NCBI RefSeq assembly: GCF_039839375.1
Contig: NZ_JBDOQU010000018.1
Span: forward strand, 1-64,000
Length of the DNA: 64,000 bases
Direction: 5' to 3'
DNA from: JBDOQU01 sp039839375
GTDB lineage: Bacteria > Pseudomonadota > Alphaproteobacteria > DSM-16000 > Inquilinaceae
The position numbers were made by a program, and so were the translations under genes. A model generated the notes under the pieces. It was given only the letters and a program-made list of their open reading frames with translations. It was not told the origin of the DNA and ran no database searches. Positions 17,133 through 25,271 of the stretch are shown here, piece after piece. Position 1 is the first letter of the stretch. Each line of letters begins with the position of its first letter.

Positions 17133-17795
17133 TCAGTCGACCCGTTCCGCCTCCAGCCGGGCGGCGGCGGCGAGGAAGGAGGCGATCAGCGCCGGGTCCT
17201 TGTGGCCCGGGCGGTCTTCGACGCCGGAGGAGACGTCGACGGCCGGCGCGCCGGTGACGGCGACCGCTTCGGCCAGGTTGCCGGGGGTGAGGCCGCCCGA
17301 GAGCATCCAGGGGGACAGCCATTCGCGGCCGGCCAGCAGCGACCAGTCGAACGGAACGCCGTTGCCGCCGGGCAGCGCCGCGACGTTGGCGGGTGGCTTG
17401 GCATCAAACAGCAGCCGGTCGACGATCCCGTCATAGGATTTGGCCGTCTTCAGATCCTCCGGCGCGCCGATCTTCACGGCCTTCATAACCGCAGCGGGGA
17501 AATCCTGCCGGATCTCCGCCACCCTGTCCGGCGTCTCCGACCCGTGGAGCTGGATCATATCCAGCGGCACGCGGCCCAGCACGTTCTCCAGGAACGCGTC
17601 GTCCGGGTCCACGAACAGCCCGACCGTGCGGATTCCCGTCGGCACCGTCCGGGCCAGCTCGGCGGCGAGGTTCGGTTCGATGGATCGCGGGCTGCGGGCG
17701 TAGAAGACAAACCCGACATAGCGCGCGCCGCCCTGGACGGAAGCGGCGATCGCTTCGGGCGTCCGGACGCCGCAGATCTTCACCTGGAGTTTCAT
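17133..17795 (-). CDS. trpF: Phosphoribosylanthranilate isomerase
   Basis: 220-residue TIM barrel. MKLQVKICGVRTPEA is the family N-terminus, so the start is ATG 17795 rather than an upstream in-frame ATG at 17831 that lies inside pyrF. Further motifs are YVGFVFYARSPRSI, DMIQLHGSE and LSGGLTPGNLAEAV. Only 4 bp separate it from the pyrF stop. Confidence 0.95.
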   Translation of the reverse strand: MKLQVKICGVRTPEAIAASVQGGARYVGFVFYARSPRSIEPNLAAELARTVPTGIRTVGLFVDPDDAFLENVLGRVPLDMIQLHGSETPDRVAEIRQDFPAAVMKAVKIGAPEDLKTAKSYDGIVDRLLFDAKPPANVAALPGGNGVPFDWSLLAGREWLSPWMLSGGLTPGNLAEAVAVTGAPAVDVSSGVEDRPGHKDPALIASFLAAAARLEAERVD

Positions 17796-17799
17796 GGAC

Positions 17800-18519
17800 T
17801 CAAGAATGGGACTCGGAAAGCTCATCCGCAATGCGCCTTGCGGCTTCGGCCGGGTCGGTCGCGGCGGTGATGGGCCGGCCGATGACCAGATGGTCGGCGC
17901 CCAGCGCCATCGCCTCGGACGGGGTCAGCACCCGCTTCTGGTCGTTGGCGGCTGCCCAGCGGGGCCGGATGCCGGGGACCATGAGGGTGAAGCCTTCGCC
18001 GATGCGGCGGCGCAGCCGTTCGATCTCATGGGGCGAGCAGACGATTCCGTCCAACCCGGATTCCCGCGATAGCTCGGCCAGCCGGTCGACCTGGGCGGCC
18101 ATGTCCGGATCCTGCCCGACCGCGCCCAGATCGCCCGAATCGAGGCTGGTCATCACCGTGACGCCCAGCAGGCGCGGACGTGGCGCGCCCAGCTTATCGG
18201 CAGTCTCCCGCGCCGCCTCGGCCGCCGCCTTCATCATCGCCGGCCCGCCCGAGGCGTGGATGGTGACGAAGGCGGGATTCAGCGCCGTCACCGAACGGAC
18301 CGCGCCCGCCACGGTGTTGGGGATGTCGTGCAGCTTGAGATCGAGGAAGATCGGCAGGTCTTGCCCGGCCAGTGCGCGATAGCCGTCCGGCCCGTTCGCC
18401 AGGAAGAATTCCAGCCCCAGCTTCAGCCCGCCGACCAGCCCCGTCAGCCGCGAGGCGAGGGAGCGCGCGGCGTCGATCGTGGGCGTGTCGACGGCGCAGA
18501 AGATTGGGGAGGCGGTCAT
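17800..18519 (-). CDS. pyrF: Orotidine 5'-phosphate decarboxylase
   Basis: 239 residues; last step of UMP synthesis. The catalytic DLKLHDIPNTV motif is present, as are VTVMTSLDSGDL and the C-terminal GADHLVIGRPIT phosphate-binding loop. It heads the pyrF-trpF cluster. Upstream is a 155-bp gap filled with a long inverted repeat, which separates it from the oxidase genes. Confidence 0.96.
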   Translation of the reverse strand: MTASPIFCAVDTPTIDAARSLASRLTGLVGGLKLGLEFFLANGPDGYRALAGQDLPIFLDLKLHDIPNTVAGAVRSVTALNPAFVTIHASGGPAMMKAAAEAARETADKLGAPRPRLLGVTVMTSLDSGDLGAVGQDPDMAAQVDRLAELSRESGLDGIVCSPHEIERLRRRIGEGFTLMVPGIRPRWAAANDQKRVLTPSEAMALGADHLVIGRPITAATDPAEAARRIADELSESHS

Positions 18520-18542
18520 GGGCGGGTCTTCCGGTTGACTTG

Positions 18543-18656
18543 GGACCCCTCACCCTCCCGCCCGCTGCGCGGTCGGGTCCCTCCCTCTCCCACAAGGGGA
18601 GAGGGTGAAGTTGGTAGCTCTCTCCCCTTGTGGGAGAGGGTTGGGTGAGGGGGCAT
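18543..18656. repeat. GC-rich inverted repeat, B-type (CCCTCACCC...GGGTGAGGG)
   Basis: Contains CCCTCACCCTCCCGCC and CCCTCTCCCACAAGGGGAGAGGG, then after a short spacer CTCTCCCCTTGTGGGAGAGG and TTGGGTGAGGGGG. Each half can form its own hairpin and the two halves can pair. The same sequence type occurs at 34556, 42860 and 58978 and forms the core of the 138-bp elements at 24327 and 43211. It may limit read-through into pyrF. Confidence 0.7.
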
Positions 18657-18674
18657 TTGGTATTTTCAGTTCTC

Positions 18675-19772
18675 TTACCGCGCCGCCGCCCATTTCGCCA
18701 GCGCGTCGGGGGCGATGGCGCCGGTGATGCCGGCGGCGACGCGCTGGCCCATCAGGGCGCCGAACTTGAAGCCATGGCCGGAGCAGGCGCTGACCAGCCA
18801 GCCCTTGCCCCGCTTTTCCACCACGAACCGTTCCTCCGGCGCATAGGTGTAGCAGCAGGTTCGGGCCTCCAGCACCTTGTACCGGTCGACATCCTTCAGC
18901 ACCGGCCGGTAGAGGCCCAGCATCTCCTCGGCCTCGCCGGGGAGGATATCGCGGCCGTCGTCGGGGTCGCCGGGCCGGCCATGGCCGGCGACAGCGAGCT
19001 TCAGCCGCGTTCCGGCGGCCGGCGGCGCGGACCAGTGATCGTCGGGATACCCGTAATCGACCATCGCGGGGGCGGACGCCCATGCTTCGGCATACTCCGC
19101 CGGCGGTTCGGCATAGACGACCAGCACGCGATGGGACCGCAGCCGATCCCGTTCCGACGGCAGCAGCCGGGGCGTCCAGGCGCCGGTCGCCAGGACGATC
19201 GCGTCGGCGGCGCTTTCCACGCCGGAGACGAGGCGCAGCGCTCCACGCTCCAGATCGACCTCCGCGACCGGCGTATGCTCGAACAAATGGACGCCGCGCT
19301 GCCGCAGATGATCGGCAAGGCCGGCGATGATGCGGTCGGCCAGCAATATCCCGCCGCGCTGCATGAAGAGGCCCCAGCGGACGCCGTCCAGCGTCAGGAA
19401 GGGGTAGCGCTCCGCCAGCGCCGCCGGCGGCAGAATCTCATGGTCCAGCCCTTCGGCTTCGACCGCCTCGCGCGCGCGGCCTGTCCAGTCGCCTCCTGAG
19501 CGGGAGAGCCCGAGCGCGCCGGTCTCGAAATAATGCACCTCGCCCAGATCGGCCCAGAGGGCGTTCCATGCCCGATAGGCGTCGCCGACCATGCGGGCGT
19601 GGAGCGGACGGTCCGGATAATGGTGGCGGATCAGCCGGTGTTCGTCCCAGGACGCACCGGCCGGGTTCGGGATCGGCCCCTGGTCGAAGATGCTGACATC
19701 GTGGCCGTCGCGCGCCAGCGACCAGGCGGTGGCGAGGCCGACGATGCCGCCGCCGACGATGGCGATCCGCAT
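18675..19772 (-). CDS. FAD-dependent amine/amino-acid oxidase (MSOX/SolA-like), copy 1
   Basis: 365-residue DAO-family flavoprotein. The Rossmann fingerprint IAIVGGGIVGLATAWSLARDG is at the N-terminus. RTCCYTYAPEERFVVE near residue 310 aligns with the segment whose cysteine binds FAD covalently in monomeric sarcosine oxidase, and SGHGFKFG follows. Likely substrates are N-methyl or cyclic secondary amino acids, giving an imine and hydrogen peroxide, but the exact substrate cannot be read. Its ATG overlaps the stop of its paralogue by one base (TGATG). Confidence 0.82.
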   Translation of the reverse strand: MRIAIVGGGIVGLATAWSLARDGHDVSIFDQGPIPNPAGASWDEHRLIRHHYPDRPLHARMVGDAYRAWNALWADLGEVHYFETGALGLSRSGGDWTGRAREAVEAEGLDHEILPPAALAERYPFLTLDGVRWGLFMQRGGILLADRIIAGLADHLRQRGVHLFEHTPVAEVDLERGALRLVSGVESAADAIVLATGAWTPRLLPSERDRLRSHRVLVVYAEPPAEYAEAWASAPAMVDYGYPDDHWSAPPAAGTRLKLAVAGHGRPGDPDDGRDILPGEAEEMLGLYRPVLKDVDRYKVLEARTCCYTYAPEERFVVEKRGKGWLVSACSGHGFKFGALMGQRVAAGITGAIAPDALAKWAAAR

Positions 19773-20878
19773 CAGGCGGCTTCCCCCGCCGCCCAGCGGG
19801 TGAAGGCGGCGGGGTCGCGCGCGCCCTCCAGCGTCTCGGCCATGCTCTCACCCAGCAGCGGGCCGAACTTGAAGCCGTGGCCGGAGAAGCCGGTCATCGC
19901 CCAGCCCCGGTCGCCCAGCGGCTCCACCACGAACTTCTCCTCCTTCTCCACCGTGTAGAAGCAGGTCTTCAGCCGGTCGATTTCGAAGCCGGCGAAATCC
20001 GCGAAGCGGTTGCGGCAGGCATCCAGCAGCGCGTCGGCTTCGTCAGACGCCGCCTCCCGGTCGCGATCGGGATGGCCGGTCAGGCTGAAACTGTGGTCGC
20101 CGACCTTCATGCCGGTCCCCGCCACCGGCGGGACGGTGTAGAAGCCGCGATTCGGATCGATGTCCAGCACCATCGGCATGGCGGCCCAGGCGGCGGCCTG
20201 TTCCGCCGGCGGCGCGAGATAGCAGATCACCTGCCGGGAGGGCGTGACCCGCACCGCCAGCTCCGGCCGCAGGGTCGTGACCCAGGGGCCGGCGGCGACG
20301 ATGATACGGTCGGCCTCGACCGTCGTTCCGTCTGCCAGCGTCGCGACGGCGCGATCGGGATCGACCGCCGTCACACGAGCCTCGGTCCTGATCTCGACCC
20401 CTAGCCGGCGGAGATGGCCGGCCAGCCCCTCCACGATCCGGTCGGCCAGCAGCACGCCGCCGGTCGGCAGATGGAAGGCGCGCTCCAGCCCGTCGGAGCG
20501 CAGCAGCGGGAAGCGCCGTTCAAGCTCCGCCATCGACAGCCAGCCGATATCGACGCCCGCCGCCTCCAGCGTGGCGGCGGATTGCGTCAGCCATTCATGG
20601 TCCCCGCCGCCGATGGCGAGCGTGCCGGTCTCGACATAATGCGTCCGGCCGAGATTGCCCCACAGCCGGTCCCAGGCGGCGTAGGCCGGCCCGACCATGG
20701 CGGCGTAGCCGGCCATGCCGCCATAGGCGTAGCGGATCAGCCGGTGCTGATCGACCGACGAGCCGAGGGGGTTCGGGATTCCGTACTGCTCCAGCACGGT
20801 CACGGAATGGCCGCGCCGGGCGAGCGCCCAGGCGGTCGACAGCCCGATGATTCCCGCGCCGATGACGGTAACGCGCAT
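19772..20878 (-). CDS. FAD-dependent amine/amino-acid oxidase (MSOX/SolA-like), copy 2
   Basis: 368 residues, clearly paralogous to the next gene: VTVIGAGIIGLSTAWALARRG at the N-terminus, NPLGSSVDQHRLIRYAYG substrate-side loop, KTCFYTVEKEEKFVVE with the candidate flavin-linking cysteine, and SGHGFKFGPLLGE. Translation is coupled to copy 1. The two proteins differ in the substrate loops, so they may act on related substrates or form a hetero-oligomer; the sequence does not say which. Confidence 0.82.
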   Translation of the reverse strand: MRVTVIGAGIIGLSTAWALARRGHSVTVLEQYGIPNPLGSSVDQHRLIRYAYGGMAGYAAMVGPAYAAWDRLWGNLGRTHYVETGTLAIGGGDHEWLTQSAATLEAAGVDIGWLSMAELERRFPLLRSDGLERAFHLPTGGVLLADRIVEGLAGHLRRLGVEIRTEARVTAVDPDRAVATLADGTTVEADRIIVAAGPWVTTLRPELAVRVTPSRQVICYLAPPAEQAAAWAAMPMVLDIDPNRGFYTVPPVAGTGMKVGDHSFSLTGHPDRDREAASDEADALLDACRNRFADFAGFEIDRLKTCFYTVEKEEKFVVEPLGDRGWAMTGFSGHGFKFGPLLGESMAETLEGARDPAAFTRWAAGEAA

Positions 20879-20922
20879 GATGGTCCTCTATGCCTTCCGG
20901 GAACGGGTCAGGGTTTGCCGCG

Positions 20923-20962
20923 TGTCATCATTTGTCATCATTCGTCATCATTTGCCGTCATT
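20923..20962 (+). repeat. Short tandem repeat of GTCATCATT(T/C)
   Basis: Three consecutive 10-mers GTCATCATTT, GTCATCATTC, GTCATCATTT followed by GCCGTCATTCC and a G-run. A near-identical array is at 35159-35190. It lies just upstream of the oxidase genes. Confidence 0.7.
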
Positions 20963-20997
20963 CCGGGGGGCTGATGGGCGGGGTTCTTCCCTTTTTG

Positions 20998-21117
20998 GTC
21001 ATTCCCGACTTGATCGGGAATCCATGGGCCGGCGACGCCGTACCGCCGGTGAAGGCGAAGCGCCGCCCGTGCCGGTCGCGAACGACGCATGGATGCTGGA
21101 TCAGGTCCAGCATGACG
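20998..21117. repeat. Palindromic GTCAT/ATGAC repeat, copy 2
   Basis: A full 120-bp unit: GTCATTCCCGACTTGATCGG hairpin, CCATGGGCCGGCGACGCCG core with ACCGCCGGTGAAGGCGAAGC, and right hairpin GCTGGATCAGGTCCAGCATGAC. It lies between the AGE epimerase and the oxidase genes and may act as a transcript-end hairpin between them. Confidence 0.75.
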
Positions 21118-21131
21118 ATTCGTGGAGAGGG

Positions 21132-22316
21132 TCATCGGTCCAGGACCCGCAGGGTCTCGGCGATGCAGAGATAGAGGTGGTAGAGCGTGCTGGAAGGAAT
21201 ATAATCCGATATCTCCTTGCCGTCACGCGAAAGCTGGTCCCGCCAGACGCCGTGATTGGCGGCGAGGTAGGGGCCGAACATCATCGCCAGATGGCCGAGC
21301 GCGGCGTCGCGGTCGGCCGGGTCGCCGGTGCGTTCGAAGCGGGCGAGGAAGGCCTTCACCGCCTCCGACTGCGGCCAGAGGCGCTTGCTGCCGGCGAGGA
21401 TCGCGCCCGTCCGGTCGACCTCGTCGAAAGCCGCCGGGACCATGCCGGGCTCCCCATCCACGCCATGGGCGAGCGCGAAGGCGTGCAGCGCCTCGGCGAT
21501 CGGCAGCGCGCGGTCATCGCCGGAAAGGGCGGCGAAGCGGTGGAGCAGCCAGACCCATTCGAAATGATGGCCCGGCTCCACGATCGCGCCCTTGCCGCCG
21601 GGCGCCGGCTTCCAGTCCGTGGTGAAATATTCGCCCAGCGTGCCGGTATCGGGATCGAAGAAATGCCGTTCCAGCAGGGCGACGATCCGGTCGGCGCGGT
21701 CCAGCCAGGCGCTATCCCCGGTCGCCTCGAACATCGCCATCACCGCTTCCAGCAGGTGCATGTGCGGGTTCTGGCGGCGCGGGGTCGGCACGTCCGCCGC
21801 GTCCCCGGTCGCATGTTCGCGATAGCCGCGCCAGCGCGGCTCCGCCATCGCATCGTCGATATAGCCCATCGTGCGGTGCGCCCAGTCGAGCGCATCGCCG
21901 TCGCCGCCGGCGCGGTGGAGCCAGGCGAAGCCGTGCAGGATGAAGGCGTGGTCGTAGAAATCCTTGATCGGGTCGAGCGGTTCGCCGGCGCGGCTCAGCC
22001 GGCCATAAAAGCCGCCCCGATTCCGGTCCCAGCCGCGATCGACCAGGAAGCTGAAGCCTTCGCGCGCGACCTCAAGGGCGGGGACCGGCGCATCCATCAT
22101 ATGGGCGTGGGCGAAGACATAGATCTGCCGGCCCTGCACGCGGATGCGCTTGTAATCGTCGTCGGATTGCGTCCGGTCCGGGTTCAGCCGTTCGATGAAG
22201 CCGCCATGGGCGCGGTCGATCCCGGCTTCCGCCCAGAAGGGCATCGCCGTTTCCATCAGCCAGGCGCGGAGATCGGCCGGCGCGGCGGGATTCAGGCCGG
22301 CGAGGGAGAGGGTCAC
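21132..22316 (-). CDS. AGE-family epimerase/isomerase
   Basis: 394-residue (alpha/alpha)6-barrel protein of the N-acylglucosamine 2-epimerase / mannose isomerase group. The N-terminal region has WAEAGIDRAHGGFIERLNPD. The signature EPGHHFEWVWLLHRFA near residue 240 carries the catalytic histidine, and DQLSRDGKEISDYIPSSTLYH near the C-terminus matches the second family histidine. Mannose, cellobiose or N-acyl hexosamine epimerases all share this fold. The start overlaps the stop of the upstream gene by 4 bp. Confidence 0.85.
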   Translation of the reverse strand: MTLSLAGLNPAAPADLRAWLMETAMPFWAEAGIDRAHGGFIERLNPDRTQSDDDYKRIRVQGRQIYVFAHAHMMDAPVPALEVAREGFSFLVDRGWDRNRGGFYGRLSRAGEPLDPIKDFYDHAFILHGFAWLHRAGGDGDALDWAHRTMGYIDDAMAEPRWRGYREHATGDAADVPTPRRQNPHMHLLEAVMAMFEATGDSAWLDRADRIVALLERHFFDPDTGTLGEYFTTDWKPAPGGKGAIVEPGHHFEWVWLLHRFAALSGDDRALPIAEALHAFALAHGVDGEPGMVPAAFDEVDRTGAILAGSKRLWPQSEAVKAFLARFERTGDPADRDAALGHLAMMFGPYLAANHGVWRDQLSRDGKEISDYIPSSTLYHLYLCIAETLRVLDR

Positions 22317-23281
22317 GGGCGGTCTCCCTTCTCCCCGTCCTTCTCGTGGACAAGCTGGGCGGCCGCCAGATCCTCCAGTGCCGTGCCGACCGACTTGAAG
22401 AAGGTGATCTCCCGATCGTCCTTCCGGCCCCCGGCGCGGCCGTGGGCGAGGTCGAACAGGTCGCCGGCGATGGACTCCTTCGTCAGGATTCCGCTCTCCA
22501 GCGGCTGGACGATGTCGCCGGCTTCCTTCGTGGCGCCCTCGCGCGTGTCGACGAAGATTGTGGCGCGCCCGATCGCGTCGTCGTCCGCCTCCCGCATCGC
22601 GGGGGTGAAGCCGCCGACAAGGTCCAGATGCGCCCCTTCATTCAGCCAGCCGCCCCGGATCAGCGGCTCCCGCGCCATGGTTGCGCAGGTGACGATGTCG
22701 GCCCGGCCAACCGCCGCTTCGAGATCGTCAGACACGGTGACGGAGGCGCCCGAAGATTTCAGCCGCTCCGCGACGGCGCGCGCCTTCTCCGGCGACCGGC
22801 CCCAGATCTCGATTTCGGCAATGGGCCGGACGGCGCTGTGGGCGAGCGCCAGCTCGGGCGCCAGCGCGCCCGTGCCGACGACCAGCAGGCGGGACGATTC
22901 GGGCCGGGAGAGGTAGGAGGACGCCAGCGCCGAGGCGGCAGCGGTGCGCCTGACGGTCAGCGCCGGCCCGTCCAGAAGCGCCAGTGGCGCGCCGGTTCCG
23001 CCGTCCAGCAGCAGGTAGACCCCCATGATCGAGGGCAGGCTCCGCGCCGGGTTGCCGGGAAAGACGGTGACGATCTTGATGCCGATATGGCGGCCGGATT
23101 GCCAGGCCGGCATCAGCAGCAGGGTGGCGGGATCGACACCCGGCCCGGAACCCAACGCCGGAATCGTGTGGTGGTGGCGGAGCGGAACCGCAATCTCGCT
23201 CCGGAACGCTTCCCTCAGCCGCTCGACCAGATCCCGGTAGCCGAGCGCCGCTTCGACCTCTGCGGCGCCGATGACGCGCAT
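22313..23281 (-). CDS. Ornithine cyclodeaminase / mu-crystallin family protein
   Basis: 322-residue NAD(P)-binding protein. IGIKIVTVFPGNP, the DGPALTVRRTAAASALAS segment and the Rossmann motif LLVVGTGALAPELALAHS are diagnostic of the family. Members include ornithine cyclodeaminase, alanine dehydrogenase and ketimine reductases such as delta1-pyrroline-2-carboxylate reductase. With two amine oxidases nearby, reduction of a cyclic imine is attractive but not shown. Coupled to the AGE epimerase by a 4-bp overlap. Confidence 0.82.
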   Translation of the reverse strand: MRVIGAAEVEAALGYRDLVERLREAFRSEIAVPLRHHHTIPALGSGPGVDPATLLLMPAWQSGRHIGIKIVTVFPGNPARSLPSIMGVYLLLDGGTGAPLALLDGPALTVRRTAAASALASSYLSRPESSRLLVVGTGALAPELALAHSAVRPIAEIEIWGRSPEKARAVAERLKSSGASVTVSDDLEAAVGRADIVTCATMAREPLIRGGWLNEGAHLDLVGGFTPAMREADDDAIGRATIFVDTREGATKEAGDIVQPLESGILTKESIAGDLFDLAHGRAGGRKDDREITFFKSVGTALEDLAAAQLVHEKDGEKGDRP

Positions 23282-23333
23282 GGAAACCCCGTTGTTGTTT
23301 TAGTGAAACGGCTAGCGGACGCCGACGGCGATG

Positions 23334-23732
23334 TCAGGGAGAATGCCGGGCGGCGGAGGGCTTTTCCAGGGCGATCGCCCGATCGGACGCGCTTTCCGCC
23401 GTGGCGATCCGTTCGGCCTCCCGCGCGCGGGCAGATTCCTCCTCCACCGTATTCTCCCGATCCCGGTAACGGTTCACTTCGGCGGTCAACTCCCGGATGC
23501 GCTGGCCGCGCTGCTTGGCGTCCCGGCGATGGCCGTGCTGGCCGATCCAGGTCAGAAGCGCGCCGATCAGGAAGCCGACCGCCAGCCCGCCCAGCACCAG
23601 CAGATAGAGCGGCGCGGACAGCGCGAAGGGCAGGGGCCAGATCGTCAAATCGATCCATTCGCGGTTCGAGACCGCGAAGGAGATCGCCAGCAGGGCGACC
23701 GGAACGGTGATGATCCAGCTCAGATGACGCAC
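23334..23732 (-). CDS. LapA-family inner-membrane protein
   Basis: 132 residues. Two transmembrane segments (about 5-22 and 38-60) flank SNREWIDLTIWPLPFALSAPL, the typical LapA/DUF1049 pattern, followed by a charged coiled-coil C-terminus. In gammaproteobacteria LapA works with LapB in controlling LPS synthesis; in alphaproteobacteria the gene is regularly next to ihfB, as here. The gap to ihfB is 39 bp. Confidence 0.85.
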   Translation of the reverse strand: MRHLSWIITVPVALLAISFAVSNREWIDLTIWPLPFALSAPLYLLVLGGLAVGFLIGALLTWIGQHGHRRDAKQRGQRIRELTAEVNRYRDRENTVEEESARAREAERIATAESASDRAIALEKPSAARHSP

Positions 23733-23771
23733 GGCGACGATCGATCCTCGATGATTGGATGGCAGGCAGCG

Positions 23772-24053
23772 CTACTGGGTGTTCAATCGTTCGCGAAGCT
23801 GCTTGCCGGTCTTGAAGAAGGGCACCGACTTCTCCGTCACCTGAACGGATTCGCCGGTCCGCGGGTTCCGCCCGACGCGCGCGTCCCGCCGCTTGACGGA
23901 GAAGGCGCCGAAGCCTCTCAGCTCCACCCTCTGGCCGCGGGCCAGCGCCTCGGAGATTTCCTCGAACACGGTGGTGACGATGCGCTCCACGTCCCGCTGG
24001 TAGAGATGCGGGTTCTGCTCGGCGAGTCTCTGGATCAGTTCGGACTTCGTCAT
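23772..24053 (-). CDS. ihfB: Integration host factor subunit beta
   Basis: 93-residue DNA-bending protein of the HU/IHF family. MTKSELIQRLAEQNPHLYQRDVE is the N-terminus, so ATG 24053 is the start; it has AAGGGGG immediately upstream. The beta-arm region RNPRTGESVQV contains the intercalating proline, and GFGAFSVKRR is present. Downstream of rpsA in the usual order, but here separated from it by repeats and an orphan gene. Confidence 0.96.
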   Translation of the reverse strand: MTKSELIQRLAEQNPHLYQRDVERIVTTVFEEISEALARGQRVELRGFGAFSVKRRDARVGRNPRTGESVQVTEKSVPFFKTGKQLRERLNTQ

Positions 24054-24215
24054 CCCCCTTCGCCCCCTTTTGCTTTTCTTATCGTTACCCGCCGCATTGG
24101 CGCGGGCCCGGCCCCAATAACCGCGAAGCGTGCCAGAGCGTCCGGCCGATGGCAAGCATAAGCCTTTCAGGAACAAGGGTTTTCGGAGGGCGGAGTCTCA
24201 CCTTCTGCCCTGCAG
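24054..24215. other. ihfB upstream region, no gene
   Basis: About 160 bp upstream of ihfB. It contains a GGGCCCG/CGGGCCC-rich hairpin near 24105-24115 and no convincing -35/-10 pair. The in-frame ORF extension of ihfB through it has no family similarity. It probably contains the ihfB promoter, given the repeats beyond it. Confidence 0.4.
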
Positions 24216-24483
24216 GTCATTCCGGACTTGATCCGGAATCCATGGGCCCTCGCCGCTTCACCGGCGGCGAAAGACCGGACGCCGTCCCCGGCGTCCAACG
24301 AGGCCCTATGGATGCTGGATCAAGTCCCATAGGCACTAACCTTGAGGCAGCGAGCGTCAGAGCCTCTCCTTCGAAACCCTCACCCTCCCACCGCTTCGCG
24401 GCGGGCCCCTCCCTCTCCCGCAAGCAGGAGAGGGGGAAATTACGATCAAAGTTAGCGCCTATGGGATCAAGTCCAGCATGACG
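24216..24483. repeat. Palindromic GTCAT/ATGAC repeat, copy 3, interrupted
   Basis: The left hairpin GTCATTCCGGACTTGATCCGG (near-palindromic) starts at 24216, followed by the core CGCCGCTTCACCGGCGGCGA, and the right hairpin GCTGG...CCAGCATGAC ends at 24482. The right arm is split at GATCAAGTC by a 138-bp insertion. Without the insertion and one copy of the 9-bp duplication the unit is about 121 bp, like the others. Confidence 0.8.
24327..24464. mobile_element. 138-bp MITE-like element, copy A
   Basis: Begins CCATAGGCACTAACCTTGA and ends with the inverted TCAAAGTTAGCGCCTATGG: 19-bp terminal inverted repeats with two mismatches. It is flanked on both sides by GATCAAGTC (24318-24326 and 24465-24473), a 9-bp target duplication; the boundary is uncertain by one base. 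The interior is B-type sequence (CCCTCACCCTCCC... CCTCCCTCTCCCGC). It encodes no protein. The reverse complement of the second copy at 43211-43348 matches with few differences and has the same length. Confidence 0.75.
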
Positions 24484-24533
24484 GGTTGGAACAAAACCCA
24501 AGCGGACAGTATAGTTGTGGCAGTGCGGTGGCG

Positions 24534-25241
24534 TTATATAATGTTGTGTTCTTCGGCGAAATTTCGAATACGTTGACCAACTTCTGTATTGATCGTGGCA
24601 TAGCCGCCTTGATTGCTTCCGATCGCTATATTGGTGGGCGGTTCGGCGTCATTCCCAACTCTGGGAAGAATTCCCCATTTTTTGGCTCCCCGCATGCACG
24701 CAACGAAGATTTCACCGTCTAAAGCGCGCGGCAACAATTCATCATGTACGGTGTTTAGGACCGCCCGCGAAGAAGCTAGAGCATTGACGACATAGCCGTC
24801 CGTAAATCGAAAAGAGCGATAAGCTACAAGTTCCAAAACAGCGACATGATTTATAATATTTTCTTCTTGTATGGCTGCGTCGTCACTAAAAACACCGCGT
24901 AAACGTGATGTTAGCCAATTTGCGCCTCCGTCGTGCCCTCTATAGTCTTCGATGAACATGTAATTTTCTGTAACGCCGTTCAGGTTCTCTCGCAGGGCCT
25001 CTTCATGAACGTGTTGAGCCTGTTCCCAATCTGGATCGACGTTGCCATTTTCATCCTGACCAACGCCTGCGTTCATATAAAGAAGAAAAATACCGGCATT
25101 AAGTATCGGGCCAGACCAAGGCGTTGGGACATGGTCGTTCATCAGATGATGATCTCCGTCCAGAACCCACTCGTCGTCAGGATGTATACACTCATCGTCC
25201 GGCAGTTGTTGCCAGAAATTTACGAGCTCCTGCCGGGTCAT
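24534..25241 (-). CDS. AT-rich orphan protein, possibly UDG-superfamily-like
   Basis: 235 residues if started at ATG 25241, which has AAGGAAG five bases upstream; ATGs at 25259 and 25256 lack a binding site. Base and codon use are much more AT-rich than all neighbours, which indicates transfer. VPTPWSGPILNAGIFLLYMNAGVG...D resembles the P-x-x-G...LLxxNPGxxxxD segment of uncharacterised proteins related to uracil-DNA-glycosylase folds. INHVAVLELVAYRSFRF and an ALASSR segment later also fit that pattern. No catalytic function can be asserted. It has its own candidate promoter and interrupts rpsA-ihfB. Confidence 0.7.
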   Translation of the reverse strand: MTRQELVNFWQQLPDDECIHPDDEWVLDGDHHLMNDHVPTPWSGPILNAGIFLLYMNAGVGQDENGNVDPDWEQAQHVHEEALRENLNGVTENYMFIEDYRGHDGGANWLTSRLRGVFSDDAAIQEENIINHVAVLELVAYRSFRFTDGYVVNALASSRAVLNTVHDELLPRALDGEIFVACMRGAKKWGILPRVGNDAEPPTNIAIGSNQGGYATINTEVGQRIRNFAEEHNII

Positions 25242-25271
25242 GAGAACTTCCTTCATCATGAGAGGAAAATA

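Noticed and set aside
18630..19499. Long open frames opposite the oxidase genes and elsewhere
   Set aside because: They have Arg/Ala/Pro-rich compositions typical of antisense shadows in high-G+C DNA and no family motifs.
20900..20965. Possible CRISPR array from the GTCATCATT units
   Set aside because: The units are contiguous 10-mers with no spacers, and no cas gene is in the window.
24216..24483. Small proteins encoded in the repeat block
   Set aside because: The open frames on both strands recur at every repeat copy with different frames and no ribosome binding site.
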